64,000 nt of DNA, taken from Phycisphaerae bacterium. GTDB lineage: Bacteria; Planctomycetota; Phycisphaerae; UBA1845. Within the stretch, counting starts at the first letter, position 1; the number at the start of each line of letters is the position of its first letter. The stretch covers positions 1 to 64,000 of the forward strand of contig JAJDDQ010000064.1 in the NCBI GenBank assembly GCA_029260215.1, written 5' to 3'. A program made the position numbers and the translations under genes. The notes under the pieces were generated by a model that was not told the DNA's origin, made no database searches, and saw nothing but the letters and a program-made list of their open reading frames with translations. Positions 51,488 to 60,148 of this stretch are shown here, piece by piece.

Positions 51488-52531
51488 CTACAGGATCAGC
51501 ATGGCGTCTCCGTAGCTGAAAAAGCGATATCGCGATTCGATCGCATAAGCGTACGCCCGTCGCGTCAAGTCCTCTCCCGCAAAGGCCATCACCAACGCTA
51601 GAAGCGTGCTCTTGGGAAGATGGAAATTCGTGAGCAAGACGTCCACGGCGCGAAAGGTGAAACCGGGCGTGATGAAAATGTTCGTCCAACCGTCGCCGGG
51701 GCTTGGATGCCCTGTCTCAGCCGCCCGGGATTCAAGCACGCGTACGACGGTGGTTCCGACGGCTATGACTTTGCGACCGATTTTTCGGGTTGATTCGATA
51801 CGGGCGGCGGTTTGTGCGGGCAGATCATACCACTCGGCGTGCATGACATGCTCGCTGAGCGCTTCGGTTTTGATCGGTGCGAACGTACCCAGCCCGACGT
51901 GAAGCGTGACGAATGCGGTTTCGATTTCCCGTCGCCGCACGTCGGCCAACAGCTTCTCCGAAAAATGGAGTGAGGCTGTCGGCGCTGCCACGGCGCCGGG
52001 GCTGGATGCGAAAAGCGTTTGATATCGCTCCCAATCTTGCGTGTCGCGAGCGTCCGATTGGCGATGGATGTATGGCGGGAGCGGCGTATCGCCGGCGCGT
52101 TCAAGCAACGCCTCGGTCGAAACCTCCGCGTGCAATTTCGCCCGCCAGCGGCCGCCTGCTTCCTTTTGGAGCAGTTCGAGCGATGCATCGGGTGCTCGCT
52201 CGAAATGGAGACGCTCGCCGACTTTGATGCGTCCCTTTCCCTGAAGCATGACCTCCCACATTCCAACGCCGGTTTCGCGAAGAAACAGCCCTTCGATACG
52301 CCCGCCGGTCGTGCGACGGGTTACGATGCGCGCCGGCACAACGCGCGTATCGTTCAGGACCATCAAATCGTGCGGCGCGAAAAACTCGGGAAGATGGGTC
52401 ATTGTGGCATCGGTCAGGGTGTTGCGGGCACGATCGACGACGAGCAGACGCGAGGCGTCGCGCTCTGGGAGCGGGTGCTGGGCGATCAGCTCCTCGGGCA
52501 GCCTATAATCAAGATTTTCGGTCTGAATCAT
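51488..52531 (-). CDS. queA: tRNA preQ1(34) S-adenosylmethionine ribosyltransferase-isomerase
   Basis: A 347-residue QueA that converts preQ1-tRNA to epoxyqueuosine-tRNA using the ribosyl group of SAM. Family segments are LDYRLPEELIAQHPLPERDA, SRLLVVDR, FFAPHDLMVLNDTRVVPARI, PPYIHRQSD, YQTLFASSPGAVAAPTASLH, TLHVGLGTFAPI and TNFHLPKSTLLALVMAFAG. The ATG at 52531 is chosen because the family starts with a short lead before DYxLPEELIAQ. Other queuosine genes (queG, tgt) are not in the window. Confidence 0.95.
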   Translation of the reverse strand: MIQTENLDYRLPEELIAQHPLPERDASRLLVVDRARNTLTDATMTHLPEFFAPHDLMVLNDTRVVPARIVTRRTTGGRIEGLFLRETGVGMWEVMLQGKGRIKVGERLHFERAPDASLELLQKEAGGRWRAKLHAEVSTEALLERAGDTPLPPYIHRQSDARDTQDWERYQTLFASSPGAVAAPTASLHFSEKLLADVRRREIETAFVTLHVGLGTFAPIKTEALSEHVMHAEWYDLPAQTAARIESTRKIGRKVIAVGTTVVRVLESRAAETGHPSPGDGWTNIFITPGFTFRAVDVLLTNFHLPKSTLLALVMAFAGEDLTRRAYAYAIESRYRFFSYGDAMLIL

Positions 52532-52789
52532 TTCGTCCGCTTGTGTGCTTTTTCCGCCTCGTATGACCGCGACCGTGTTGATCGGCTGCCACATCCGGAT
52601 CAGACCGAACGGGCGTGCCCACCGATCCTCGTCATCCCCGCAGACACGCGAAAGCCTGAAACCACGGTGATTTACGCGACCATCGCGCTCGGCTGGGCCG
52701 CTAACTTACCGGCTCGGCCGCGATCGTGCCAAGTCGGATGAGTTGGAACGTGCTCTTTCAGTCGGTTTGCGTGAATCCTGGAGAACCTC

Positions 52790-53134
52790 ATGATCCGTAG
52801 AATCCAACCGATCCTCGGCGGCAGCCTCATGGTGGCGCGGGTGGTTCTGGTGCGTCGCAATCCCAAGCTGGGCAGGCTGGGCGTGACGGCGTCCCTGCTG
52901 GCGGAGCGTTTGCGTACGCGGCATCTGTTGCGTCTGTGCGGGCCCTGCACATCGCCGGTAGAGACCGAAACACTGGTTCCGGTGCCCATGCCGTACCTTT
53001 TCGAAAATGTAGAGCAGATCGACCGAATCTGGCCTTCGGAGCGTCCGCCCGAGCGTGAGAATTACGGCGTTGATCCGAACCAGCCTCGTGACATAGAATT
53101 TGTTGTGGGGCGTCTGCTGGACTTCCGCGTTTGA
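52790..53134 (+). CDS. hypothetical protein
   Basis: A 114-residue protein from an ATG preceded by GGAG at a spacing of 5. The N-terminal half is basic and may contain a helix pair (RIQPILGGSLMVARVVLVRR, LGVTASLLAERLRTRHLL). The C-terminal half is Pro/Glu-rich (FENVEQIDRIWPSERPPERE) and ends in PRDIEFVVGRLLDFRV. No family is recognised. It ends 47 bases before the next small gene on the same strand. Confidence 0.5.
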   Translation: MIRRIQPILGGSLMVARVVLVRRNPKLGRLGVTASLLAERLRTRHLLRLCGPCTSPVETETLVPVPMPYLFENVEQIDRIWPSERPPERENYGVDPNQPRDIEFVVGRLLDFRV

Positions 53135-53181
53135 GACGGGGTGGTGGGGGTGGCGGATGGGCCGACTTGGGGGTGAGCGTG

Positions 53182-53379
53182 ATGAACACGCAGGGTCATT
53201 TTGCACATTTGTACGCTACCGAGGTGGCATCGCTTTCACGCGAGGAAGTCACGTCGCGGTTGATGAGCTTTCCGTCGCGTACGCATCTGGATTTCACGGA
53301 AGATTTCCTGGAATCGCACACGCTGGACGCGCTTCGCCACATGCTGCTGTCGGCGATGCTGCACCTCTCCCCGCCTTGA
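53182..53379 (+). CDS. small hypothetical protein
   Basis: A 65-residue protein from the ATG at 53182; a longer frame starting at 53131 adds a glycine run and is not used. The sequence is helical: LYATEVASLSREEVTSRLMS and then FTEDFLESHTLDALRHMLLS. No motif is seen. It lies between the previous hypothetical gene and the LpxL-like acyltransferase gene, about 80 bases before the latter. Confidence 0.45.
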   Translation: MNTQGHFAHLYATEVASLSREEVTSRLMSFPSRTHLDFTEDFLESHTLDALRHMLLSAMLHLSPP

Positions 53380-53458
53380 CCTTGATCCGATCCAGTTGGT
53401 TTTCGCATCGTTCGGTCGCGGTGGAGCGCATCGGCTCGCTGCGGTAGGATGGCGGTGC

Positions 53459-54406
53459 ATGAAGACCCGCAACGCTTTCGTTGACCGTTTACAGTATTAC
53501 GCGCTCCGCTGGGTCGCGTTTCTGCTGCGAATGTTTCCCATCGATGTCAATCTGCGCACCGGGCGATGGCTGGGCACGCTGTGGTGGAAGTTCAGCCCCC
53601 GCCACCGTGAACGCACACAAAAACACCTCAAAATGGCGTACGGAGACGAGATGTCGGACGCTGACATCGAAGCGATGTCGCTGGAAGTCTGCCGGCATTG
53701 GGCGATGTACGCCGTGGAGTTTCTCTGCGCGATTCAGCTTCTGGACGAATGGAATTGGCCTCGGTATGTGCGACTCAACAATCTGGAGGAGGCCGTCGAA
53801 ACTCTGGTGGACGACCAGCGGGCGCTGCTGCTGACCGGTCACTACGGCAATTTTGAGTTGACTGCCTACGTGCTGGCTGCCATCGGATTCAACATGACGG
53901 CCATCATGCGTCCGCTGGACAATCCGCACATCAACAACTACGTCGTTCGCGAGCGCACGCGAAAGGGGCTGTCGCTTCTGAACAAGAAGAACGTTACCGC
54001 GGAGACGGAGACGATTCTGAACAACCGGGGTGCCATCGGGCTGGTGGCGGATCAGGACGCGGGTCGAAAAGGAGTTTTTGTCGATTTTTTCGGCATCAAA
54101 GCCTCAACCTATAAGTCGATCGCTCTATTAGCCATGCAGCACGAGGTGCCGATTATGGTCGGCTACGCTCGCCGGATAGGCTGTCGATTTCAGTACGAAG
54201 TGGGCATCAACCGGATCATCCGCCCGGAAGAATGGCGCGATCGAGACGATCCGATGCAATGGATTACGCAAGAATACACAACCGCGATCGAGCGATTCGT
54301 CCGCGCAGCGCCGGAACAATACCTTTGGCTTCACCGTCGATGGAAGAGTCGGCCCCACGCTGAACGCAAAGCGGCGGAACGAATGAAAGCGTCCGCGTCG
54401 TCATGA
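53459..54406 (+). CDS. LpxL/HtrB-like lysophospholipid acyltransferase
   Basis: A 315-residue inner-membrane-associated acyltransferase of the late lipid A acyltransferase family. The catalytic HX4E motif is TGHYGNFEL, followed by NMTAIMRPLDNPHINNYVVR, the EAEx-like NVTAETETILNNRGAIGLVA, DQDAGRKGVFVDFFG and the C-terminal PEQYLWLHRRWKSRP. The ATG at 53459 is preferred to a GTG at 53396. The protein would secondarily acylate lipid A and fits with the lpxD/lpxI genes elsewhere in the window. About 115 bases separate it from the RluA-family gene. Confidence 0.88.
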   Translation: MKTRNAFVDRLQYYALRWVAFLLRMFPIDVNLRTGRWLGTLWWKFSPRHRERTQKHLKMAYGDEMSDADIEAMSLEVCRHWAMYAVEFLCAIQLLDEWNWPRYVRLNNLEEAVETLVDDQRALLLTGHYGNFELTAYVLAAIGFNMTAIMRPLDNPHINNYVVRERTRKGLSLLNKKNVTAETETILNNRGAIGLVADQDAGRKGVFVDFFGIKASTYKSIALLAMQHEVPIMVGYARRIGCRFQYEVGINRIIRPEEWRDRDDPMQWITQEYTTAIERFVRAAPEQYLWLHRRWKSRPHAERKAAERMKASASS

Positions 54407-54422
54407 CGATGGTGTTCTGCAC

Positions 54423-54451
54423 GACACCCGTTTCTTAACCCGTGCCACACG
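54423..54451. repeat. possible degenerate family B copy
   Basis: CACCCGTTTCTTAACCCGTG followed by CCACACG resembles the family B palindrome and its CCACAC tail, with several mismatches. It lies just after the acyltransferase gene. Confidence 0.3.
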
Positions 54452-54520
54452 AACTGCCGGTGGGTCGATCGTGGTGGGCGAATACGATAGACTCGTGTTA
54501 CCACCACTGGATAGAAACGC

Positions 54521-55573
54521 ATGATGGCTGACCCTTTTGACCACGGCGACTTGTCGCCGGACAACAACAACGAAGACGATACACCGGAAAATCGCGTCGT
54601 CACGCTGGACATTCGGCGGCAGCACGACAAACGGCTGGACCGGTTCCTGCGTGACCGGTTTCCGCGCATGTCGCGGGCTATGCTTCAGAAACTTATCAAG
54701 GACGGCGGTATTACGGTCAACGGCCTGCCGACCAAAGCGAGCTACGAGCCGCACAAGGGTGATGTCGTCGAGGTGATCCTGCCCGCTCCGCCGCCGACGG
54801 ATGTCGTCCCGGAAGACATTCCACTCGACATTGTCTACGAAGACGCACAGATGATGGCGGTCAACAAGCAGACCGGCATCGTCTGTCACCCCGCGCGGTA
54901 TGGCCAAACAGGCACGTTGGTCAACGGGCTGACGTTTTATTCCAACACGCTGAGCAAGGGCGGCGATGCGTTCAGGCCTGGGATTGTGCATCGGCTGGAC
55001 AAGAACACGACCGGGGTCATGCTGATCGCCAAGTGCGACGAAGCCCACTGGCGGCTGTCCCTGCAATTTGAGCGGCGTACGATTCACAAGACATACCTCG
55101 CGGTGGTCGAAGGGAGAGTCAGCCTCGACGGCGACGTGATCGACAAGCCGATCGCCGCGCACCCGGAGATGGGCGTGCGTCAGACGGTGGCGGATCGAAA
55201 CCTGCCGCAAAAGGCGCTCAATTTCAAAAACGCGGTGACGTATTACGAAGTGGTGGAACGATTCGAGGGCTACACGCTGGTGCGCATGCACCCCAAGACC
55301 GGCAGAACGCACCAACTTCGCGTGCATATGACCAGCATAGGCCATCCGATGGTCGGCGACACGATGTACAGCGGGCATCTGGTGAGCGAGCACGATATTG
55401 CGGGTACGGGTTCGACCGATCCGCTGATTCAGTTTCAGTGCTTGCACGCGATGCAAATCGAGTTTCTGCACCCGATCAAGGAAACCCCCATGAAACTCGA
55501 AGCGCCCGTGCCGGAGCAGTTTCAGCGTATTGTCGATCTGTTACGCAGCCATCGCGCGTTGAAGAAGAGATGA
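54521..55573 (+). CDS. rluD: RluA-family pseudouridine synthase
   Basis: A 350-residue pseudouridine synthase with an N-terminal S4 RNA-binding domain (KRLDRFLRDRFPRMSRAMLQ, KDGGITVNGLPTKASYEPHK). The catalytic aspartate lies in IVHRLDKNTTGVMLIAK. Other motifs are FERRTIHKTYLAVVEG, RMHPKTGRTHQLRVHM and GHPMVGDTMYSG. The order and length fit RluD, which modifies 23S rRNA helix 69, but RluA/RluC assignments are also possible by sequence alone. An acidic N-terminal extension of about 25 residues precedes the S4 domain. ATGs at 54521 and 54524 are both possible starts. Confidence 0.9.
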   Translation: MMADPFDHGDLSPDNNNEDDTPENRVVTLDIRRQHDKRLDRFLRDRFPRMSRAMLQKLIKDGGITVNGLPTKASYEPHKGDVVEVILPAPPPTDVVPEDIPLDIVYEDAQMMAVNKQTGIVCHPARYGQTGTLVNGLTFYSNTLSKGGDAFRPGIVHRLDKNTTGVMLIAKCDEAHWRLSLQFERRTIHKTYLAVVEGRVSLDGDVIDKPIAAHPEMGVRQTVADRNLPQKALNFKNAVTYYEVVERFEGYTLVRMHPKTGRTHQLRVHMTSIGHPMVGDTMYSGHLVSEHDIAGTGSTDPLIQFQCLHAMQIEFLHPIKETPMKLEAPVPEQFQRIVDLLRSHRALKKR

Positions 55574-55836
55574 CCTCAACCGCTTGCGATGGCGGATGGC
55601 GTTGAGCACTGTTGGGGTGAGGAGGAAGACCGACCTGATCCCACTCTGATCCGAAACAGAAAACCAAGCGTCGCGACTTCCGGAAATCGTTCGTGCTCGA
55701 ATCGGTCGAAAAACCGAAATCGCTCTTGACGCTCTCGGTGCGTGGTTCGCCCCCAATCGATCGACCGCAAAACAAATCGGGAAACCGCCACGACCGCAGA
55801 CTCGACGAGCAGTGGCATGCGTGGATGCGTCTCGAG

Positions 55837-56316
55837 TTATCCGCGAGCCTCAATTGCCTTCGTGACTTTAAGGATCTCATTCAGCATGCGTGTTACTTGG
55901 CCTTGGAGCCAGTCACTATCGAGTCGCTGCATGAGCATGACCTCCACATTGTTGTTCTTGTCGGCATTGGAGAACTTGATGATGTATGGCGGGAATATTC
56001 CATCCTTAAGCAGGATTCGCCCGTGAGCAATGGCATCGCGGAGATCGGCGACACCCGTGTCAACGTGGAATTCACGCCGCGGAACCGCATTATTATACTT
56101 CACAATGGTTCGTCTGAGTGAATCAAAGTTAGTTACTGCGTCTGCAGGAACTTTATCTCCCACGGACAACAACAACGGGTCGATACCGGCCGGAACATCA
56201 TTTCTGGGGGTTGCGGTTGCCCCAGCTAGGAAAAACTTCATTGCTGTTTCGAGCGACAGCAAATTCATGATCGTTTTTCCAAGGAGGTCGGGGAATTTAT
56301 CATTTGCGTCTTCCAT
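55837..56316 (-). CDS. HEPN-like hypothetical protein
   Basis: A 159-residue all-helical protein. VADLRDAIAHGRILLKDG contains RDAIAH (R93 to H98), the RxxxxH motif of HEPN ribonucleases, which are toxins and abortive-infection effectors. The N-terminal TIMNLLSLETAMKFFLAGAT and C-terminal LQGQVTRMLNEILKVTKAIE form the expected helices. The base composition is clearly less GC-rich than the neighbours, with ATT/AAT/TTA-rich codons, as in recently acquired genes. No nucleotidyltransferase (MNT) or other antitoxin gene is adjacent. Alternatively it could be a non-toxic HEPN-like domain protein. Confidence 0.65.
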   Translation of the reverse strand: MEDANDKFPDLLGKTIMNLLSLETAMKFFLAGATATPRNDVPAGIDPLLLSVGDKVPADAVTNFDSLRRTIVKYNNAVPRREFHVDTGVADLRDAIAHGRILLKDGIFPPYIIKFSNADKNNNVEVMLMQRLDSDWLQGQVTRMLNEILKVTKAIEARG

Positions 56317-56436
56317 GCCATCGTCTCTTTCTTAGGGTTTCGCGCTCTCGTATTTGTCTCGCTCAGACTGGCCGTTCGGTTCGCCTGTTTCCGATCGGAT
56401 GGCGAGCGACGGTACACTGGACTTTGGTCCGGATGG

Positions 56437-57555
56437 CTACTTTGGGACTTTGAAGTCTTTGGAGAGGGTGCCGACGGGGGTTTTGGTGCCCACGCGAATC
56501 ATGCCGTCTCGCTCGAATTTTGCGAAGAGGCGCTGGATGGTTTCGAGCATGTCGGTCAGCCGCTGCATGGACAGGACGAAGGATTCGTAAGCGCGCGGGT
56601 CGCGGAAGATCATGCCAGCTGTTCCTTCCCCGTGCTCGACGGCCTGTGCGAGGCGGGCGAGCGACGAGGTCAGCAGGGAGATGTTTTCGAGTACCGGTCC
56701 GATGTCTTCGGCGATGCGATTGACGGCGATGTTGGCATTGTCGACGCCCGATTCGACCTTGAGGCTGATGCGTCTGAGGTCGGTGCGCAGGTCGCCCGTG
56801 ATGTTGCTGATATTCTCAAGAGACTGCCGGCCGTCGATGCTCATCTGCTTGACGTTGTTGAAGACTTCGAGCCAGCCGGCTTTGACCTGCGGATCGCCGA
56901 ATGTGTCGTTGAATGTCTTGAGTGCGTGGTCGAAGCGTTCGATGACGGTGGACAGGTTGGCGGTGATGCGGCGGGCTTCGTCGATGGGGTTGTCGACCTG
57001 ATCGACTGTGTGCAGTTCGAAGAGGACGTGCAGGTCTTTGGCGACGGGGGTCAGTGCTTCGACGAAGTTTCCGAACTGGTTGACGGATCGTTCGACGGAA
57101 TCGATCAGTGTCTCCGGGATCATTTTGTCGAAAACGCTGCCCATCGTGCCGATGATTTCCTCGCCTCTTGGGAGCGGCGGCGCGTCTCGGTCTTCGATGA
57201 CTTTGAGATCGATACGCCCCAGACCGATGCCGAAGCCCGCAGGCTGGACGAACGCCCAGGCGCTGCTGGGGATTTCGTATTCGGCGTCGATTTTCCCGAT
57301 GATGCGTGCGCCAGCGTCGGGGTGTTTGATGTCTTTGAAGCCGATGCCCTTGACCCTTCCAATCTGCACGCCGTTGAGGAAGATGGCTGTCCCTTCGCCG
57401 ATGCCGTACGGTTCCTTGATGGCGATGCGCAGTTCGTAGCCTTCACGACCCAGCCAGGCCGGCAGCTCGCCGAATGACGACAAAAGCCAGCAGAGGCTGG
57501 CCAACCCGAGGATCAGAAAGAGTCCGACGATGGCGTTTCGGCGTGTCTCGTGCAT
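56437..57555 (-). CDS. mlaD: MlaD/MCE-domain lipid transport protein
   Basis: A 372-residue protein with one N-terminal membrane helix (NAIVGLFLILGLASLCWLLS) and an MCE domain (residues 40-115; YGIGEGTAIFLNGVQIGRVK and following). A long coiled, helical C-terminal region follows (VERFDHALKTFNDTFGD, SLENISNITGDLRTDLRR), typical of MCE proteins that form tunnels across the periplasm. The ATG at 57555 is used. It is the last of three adjacent genes mlaE-mlaF-mlaD on the minus strand, 2 bases from mlaF, so the three form one lipid transporter for the outer membrane. Confidence 0.9.
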   Translation of the reverse strand: MHETRRNAIVGLFLILGLASLCWLLSSFGELPAWLGREGYELRIAIKEPYGIGEGTAIFLNGVQIGRVKGIGFKDIKHPDAGARIIGKIDAEYEIPSSAWAFVQPAGFGIGLGRIDLKVIEDRDAPPLPRGEEIIGTMGSVFDKMIPETLIDSVERSVNQFGNFVEALTPVAKDLHVLFELHTVDQVDNPIDEARRITANLSTVIERFDHALKTFNDTFGDPQVKAGWLEVFNNVKQMSIDGRQSLENISNITGDLRTDLRRISLKVESGVDNANIAVNRIAEDIGPVLENISLLTSSLARLAQAVEHGEGTAGMIFRDPRAYESFVLSMQRLTDMLETIQRLFAKFERDGMIRVGTKTPVGTLSKDFKVPK

Positions 57556-57557
57556 GT

Positions 57558-58367
57558 CTATCGTTCTCCCAGGCTTCTCAGGTCTTCTTCGTCGGCTCGT
57601 CCTTCGATGAATCGTCGCACGCGTTCGTCGCCGCTGTTGCGGATTTCCTCGCACGTACCGTCGAAAATGAATTTTCCACCGTGCAGCATAATGATGCGGT
57701 CGGCGATCTTGAACGCGCTGGCCATGTCGTGCGTGACGACGAGGCTGGTGACGTTCATCTCACGTTTGAGCTTGATGATGAGTTCGTTGATAACGTCTGC
57801 CCGAACGGGGTCAAGGCCTGTGGTCGGTTCGTCGTAGAGCATGACGGCTGGGTCGAGTGCGATGGCCCGGGCGAGTGCGACGCGTTTTTTCTGTCCGCCG
57901 GACAGTTGGGCGGGCATTTGGTTGTCAATGCCGGTCAGGCCGACCATGCGGAGTTTGTCGCGGACAATGCGGTCGATTTCGCTGCGCGGCTTGGACGTGC
58001 GCTCGACGAGGGGGAAGGCGACGTTGGCGGCTACGCTCAGCGAATCGAACAAGGCGCTCAGTTGAAACAGGAATCCGAAATCGCGACGTACGTCGGCCAT
58101 TCTGCGATCGGAAAGTGTGTCGGTGCGTTGGTCTTTGTAGAAGACGCTGCCTGAGTCGGGTTTGAGCAGGCCTATGACGTGCTTGAGCAGCACGCTCTTG
58201 CCCATACCGGATTCGCCGATGATGACGTTGGTCTGCCCGGCGTACAGTTCGAGGTCCACATTGTCCAGCACGCAGAGTGACCCGAACCGTTTGGAAACGC
58301 GCTGAAGCCTGATGACGGCGCGGTCGGCGGCAGGGTCGATCGGTTTTGTCTCCGTCACGTTGAGCAT
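57558..58367 (-). CDS. mlaF: Mla-type ABC transporter ATP-binding protein
   Basis: A 269-residue ATPase of the MCE/Mla class. It shows Walker A VIIGESGMGKSVLLKHVIGL, Q-loop FLFQLSALFDSLSVAANVAF, signature LSGGQKKRVALARAIA, Walker B PAVMLYDEPTTGLDP and the H-loop VVTHDMASAFKIADR. The C-terminal helical tail (EEIRNSGDERVRRFIEGRAD) is the one that contacts MlaB in characterised systems, but no mlaB gene is seen. It sits between mlaE and mlaD with gaps of 6 and 2 bases. Confidence 0.93.
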   Translation of the reverse strand: MLNVTETKPIDPAADRAVIRLQRVSKRFGSLCVLDNVDLELYAGQTNVIIGESGMGKSVLLKHVIGLLKPDSGSVFYKDQRTDTLSDRRMADVRRDFGFLFQLSALFDSLSVAANVAFPLVERTSKPRSEIDRIVRDKLRMVGLTGIDNQMPAQLSGGQKKRVALARAIALDPAVMLYDEPTTGLDPVRADVINELIIKLKREMNVTSLVVTHDMASAFKIADRIIMLHGGKFIFDGTCEEIRNSGDERVRRFIEGRADEEDLRSLGER

Positions 58368-58373
58368 GGCGTG

Positions 58374-59195
58374 TTAGAGGAGCGGCTTGAATCCCCACAT
58401 GGCTTTGTAGATATCCTGCAACGCGCGGAGGATGAAGAAATCCGTGATGAGCACGACGATGAAGCTGGTGACGAAAGCGCTGGTGCAGGCCCGTCCGACG
58501 CCCTCAGCGCCTGCGCGGCAGTGAAACCCTTTGTAGCAGGATATGAGCGCGATCGATCCGCCGAAAACGACGCTCTTGGCCAACCCGCTGAACAAGTCCC
58601 AACGTTCGATGGCGTCGGCGGTGTAGAATGCGTACGGCTCGGACGGAACGCCTTCGATGATGACGGCTACGAACCATCCGCCGAATGCGCCCGCAATGTC
58701 GCAGTAGAGCGTGAGGACGGGGGCCAGGAGCAGGCACGCGACGAAACGCGGGACGACGAGATAACGAATCGGGTTGGCACCCATAGCGCGGAGTGCGTCG
58801 AGTTGTTCGGTGACGTTCATCGTGCCGAGTTCTGCGGTGAGCGCTCCGCCCACGCGACCGGCAAGCATGACGCCCGCAAGGACCGGGCCTAACTCGCTGA
58901 CCAGGGAGAGATTCACCAGCACGCCCATGCGTTCTTCGAGGCCGGCGGCACGGAGTTGTGCGACCGCCTGAGCAGCGAGGACGAGTCCGACGAACAGGCC
59001 TGTGATGAGCATGACGGGCACGGATCGGACACCGACGCGGAGGAACTGCGGCATAAGCCGCTGCCAGTCACGCCAATGGACTGCGGACGATGGCAGGAAG
59101 GCTGCGGTCGCGCCGACGAATCGCCAGAAGCTTCCAAACCCCGCCATTGCTTTGATGGCACCGCCGCCGATGTTCGCGAGAAAGGCAACTATCAT
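58374..59195 (-). CDS. mlaE: Mla-type ABC transporter permease
   Basis: A 273-residue permease of the MlaE family with about five membrane helices. Conserved segments are ITGLFVGLVLAAQAVAQLRA, SLVSELGPVLAGVMLAGRVG, GALTAELGTMNVTEQLDALR and AMGANPIRYLVVPRFVACLL. GKS-like FGGSIALISCYKGFHCRAGA and GVGRACTSAFVTSFIVVLIT complete the fold. It is the first gene of the mlaEFD group. The upstream gap to the glycosyltransferase gene holds its promoter, which is not clearly visible. Confidence 0.93.
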   Translation of the reverse strand: MIVAFLANIGGGAIKAMAGFGSFWRFVGATAAFLPSSAVHWRDWQRLMPQFLRVGVRSVPVMLITGLFVGLVLAAQAVAQLRAAGLEERMGVLVNLSLVSELGPVLAGVMLAGRVGGALTAELGTMNVTEQLDALRAMGANPIRYLVVPRFVACLLLAPVLTLYCDIAGAFGGWFVAVIIEGVPSEPYAFYTADAIERWDLFSGLAKSVVFGGSIALISCYKGFHCRAGAEGVGRACTSAFVTSFIVVLITDFFILRALQDIYKAMWGFKPLL

Positions 59196-59383
59196 AGATG
59201 AGCCGCGTTGGGTTTCGGGTTCAAATCAGCGTCAACGGGTTTTAGCCTGCGCGTGCGAGAGTGTCAACGAATACGCGCGGACGAAGCGTTTCGGACACCC
59301 GACGGCGTTTCGCATGCTTCAAGAGGGCGTTTGTGGGGGCGCTGTGCGTGACAGCGGGGTGGCGGTTGTGTAGTTTCGCTGCG

Positions 59384-60148
59384 ATGGGCAGCATGGTTAC
59401 CGTTGTGGTTCCGGTTTTTCGCGAGGCGCCGAATATCGAGCCTCTCACGCGACGGTTGTTCGACGCGCTGGACGGCCAATTCGAAGCTGAGTTGATCTTC
59501 GTCGACGACGATTCGCAAGACGGCAGCGAAAAGGTCGTTGAACGATTGGCCGGCGAGTATCCGGTGCGGATTCTGGTGCGTCGGTCCGAGCGCGGTTTGG
59601 CGTCGGCGGTGTTGCACGGATTCGCCCACGCCAAGGGCGACGTGTTCGTGGTTATGGACGGCGATTTGCAGCATCCCCCGGCGCTCGTGCCGGAATTGGT
59701 GCGGATCGTTGCGAATCGGGAGGCGGAGATAGCCGTTGGTTCGCGTTACGTCTCGGGCGGGCGCATTGCGGGGCGATGGAGCACGTACCGATGGCTGAAC
59801 AGCATCGCAGCCACATTGCTGGCCAGGCCTCTGGTTTCCCTGCGTGATCCGATGAGCGGTTTCTGCGCGCTGCGTCGTGAAATTTGGGAGCGGGCTGATC
59901 GTCTGAGTCCGGTGGGGTACAAGATCGTACTCGAACTGATTGTCAAATCGCGCTGTCGCGATGTGGTCGAGGTGCCCATGCAATTCGAGCAGCGTCAAGC
60001 CGGCGAGAGCAAACTGACCTGGCGGGAGCGGTGGCTTTACCTTCTGCACCTTTTGAGACTGTATCGCTTTCGATACGGATACGTCCTCGTCGCGGGCGTC
60101 ATCATCGCACTGACGGCGTCTTGCTGGCTGGCAGCCTCGCGCGGCTAA
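59384..60148 (+). CDS. polyprenol-phosphate mannosyltransferase-like (DPM1-type) glycosyltransferase
   Basis: A 254-residue family-2 glycosyltransferase. MVTVVVPVFREAPNIEPLTR at the N-terminus, LIFVDDDSQDGSEKVVERLA, RGLASAVLHGFAHAKGDVFV, VMDGDLQHPPALVPEL with a D-D-D motif, and VGSRYVSGGRIAGRWSTYRW are characteristic of dolichyl/undecaprenyl-phosphate mannose synthases. One C-terminal membrane helix (YVLVAGVIIALTASCWLAA) anchors it. The ATG at 59384 is chosen; an upstream GTG frame reads through the promoter region. It is divergent from mlaE. The donor and acceptor cannot be fixed from the sequence. Confidence 0.85.
   Translation: MGSMVTVVVPVFREAPNIEPLTRRLFDALDGQFEAELIFVDDDSQDGSEKVVERLAGEYPVRILVRRSERGLASAVLHGFAHAKGDVFVVMDGDLQHPPALVPELVRIVANREAEIAVGSRYVSGGRIAGRWSTYRWLNSIAATLLARPLVSLRDPMSGFCALRREIWERADRLSPVGYKIVLELIVKSRCRDVVEVPMQFEQRQAGESKLTWRERWLYLLHLLRLYRFRYGYVLVAGVIIALTASCWLAASRG

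Noticed and set aside
54401..55471. A 356-residue minus-strand frame rich in Arg/His/Val.
   Set aside because: It is antisense to the RluA-family gene, which shows the full motif set.
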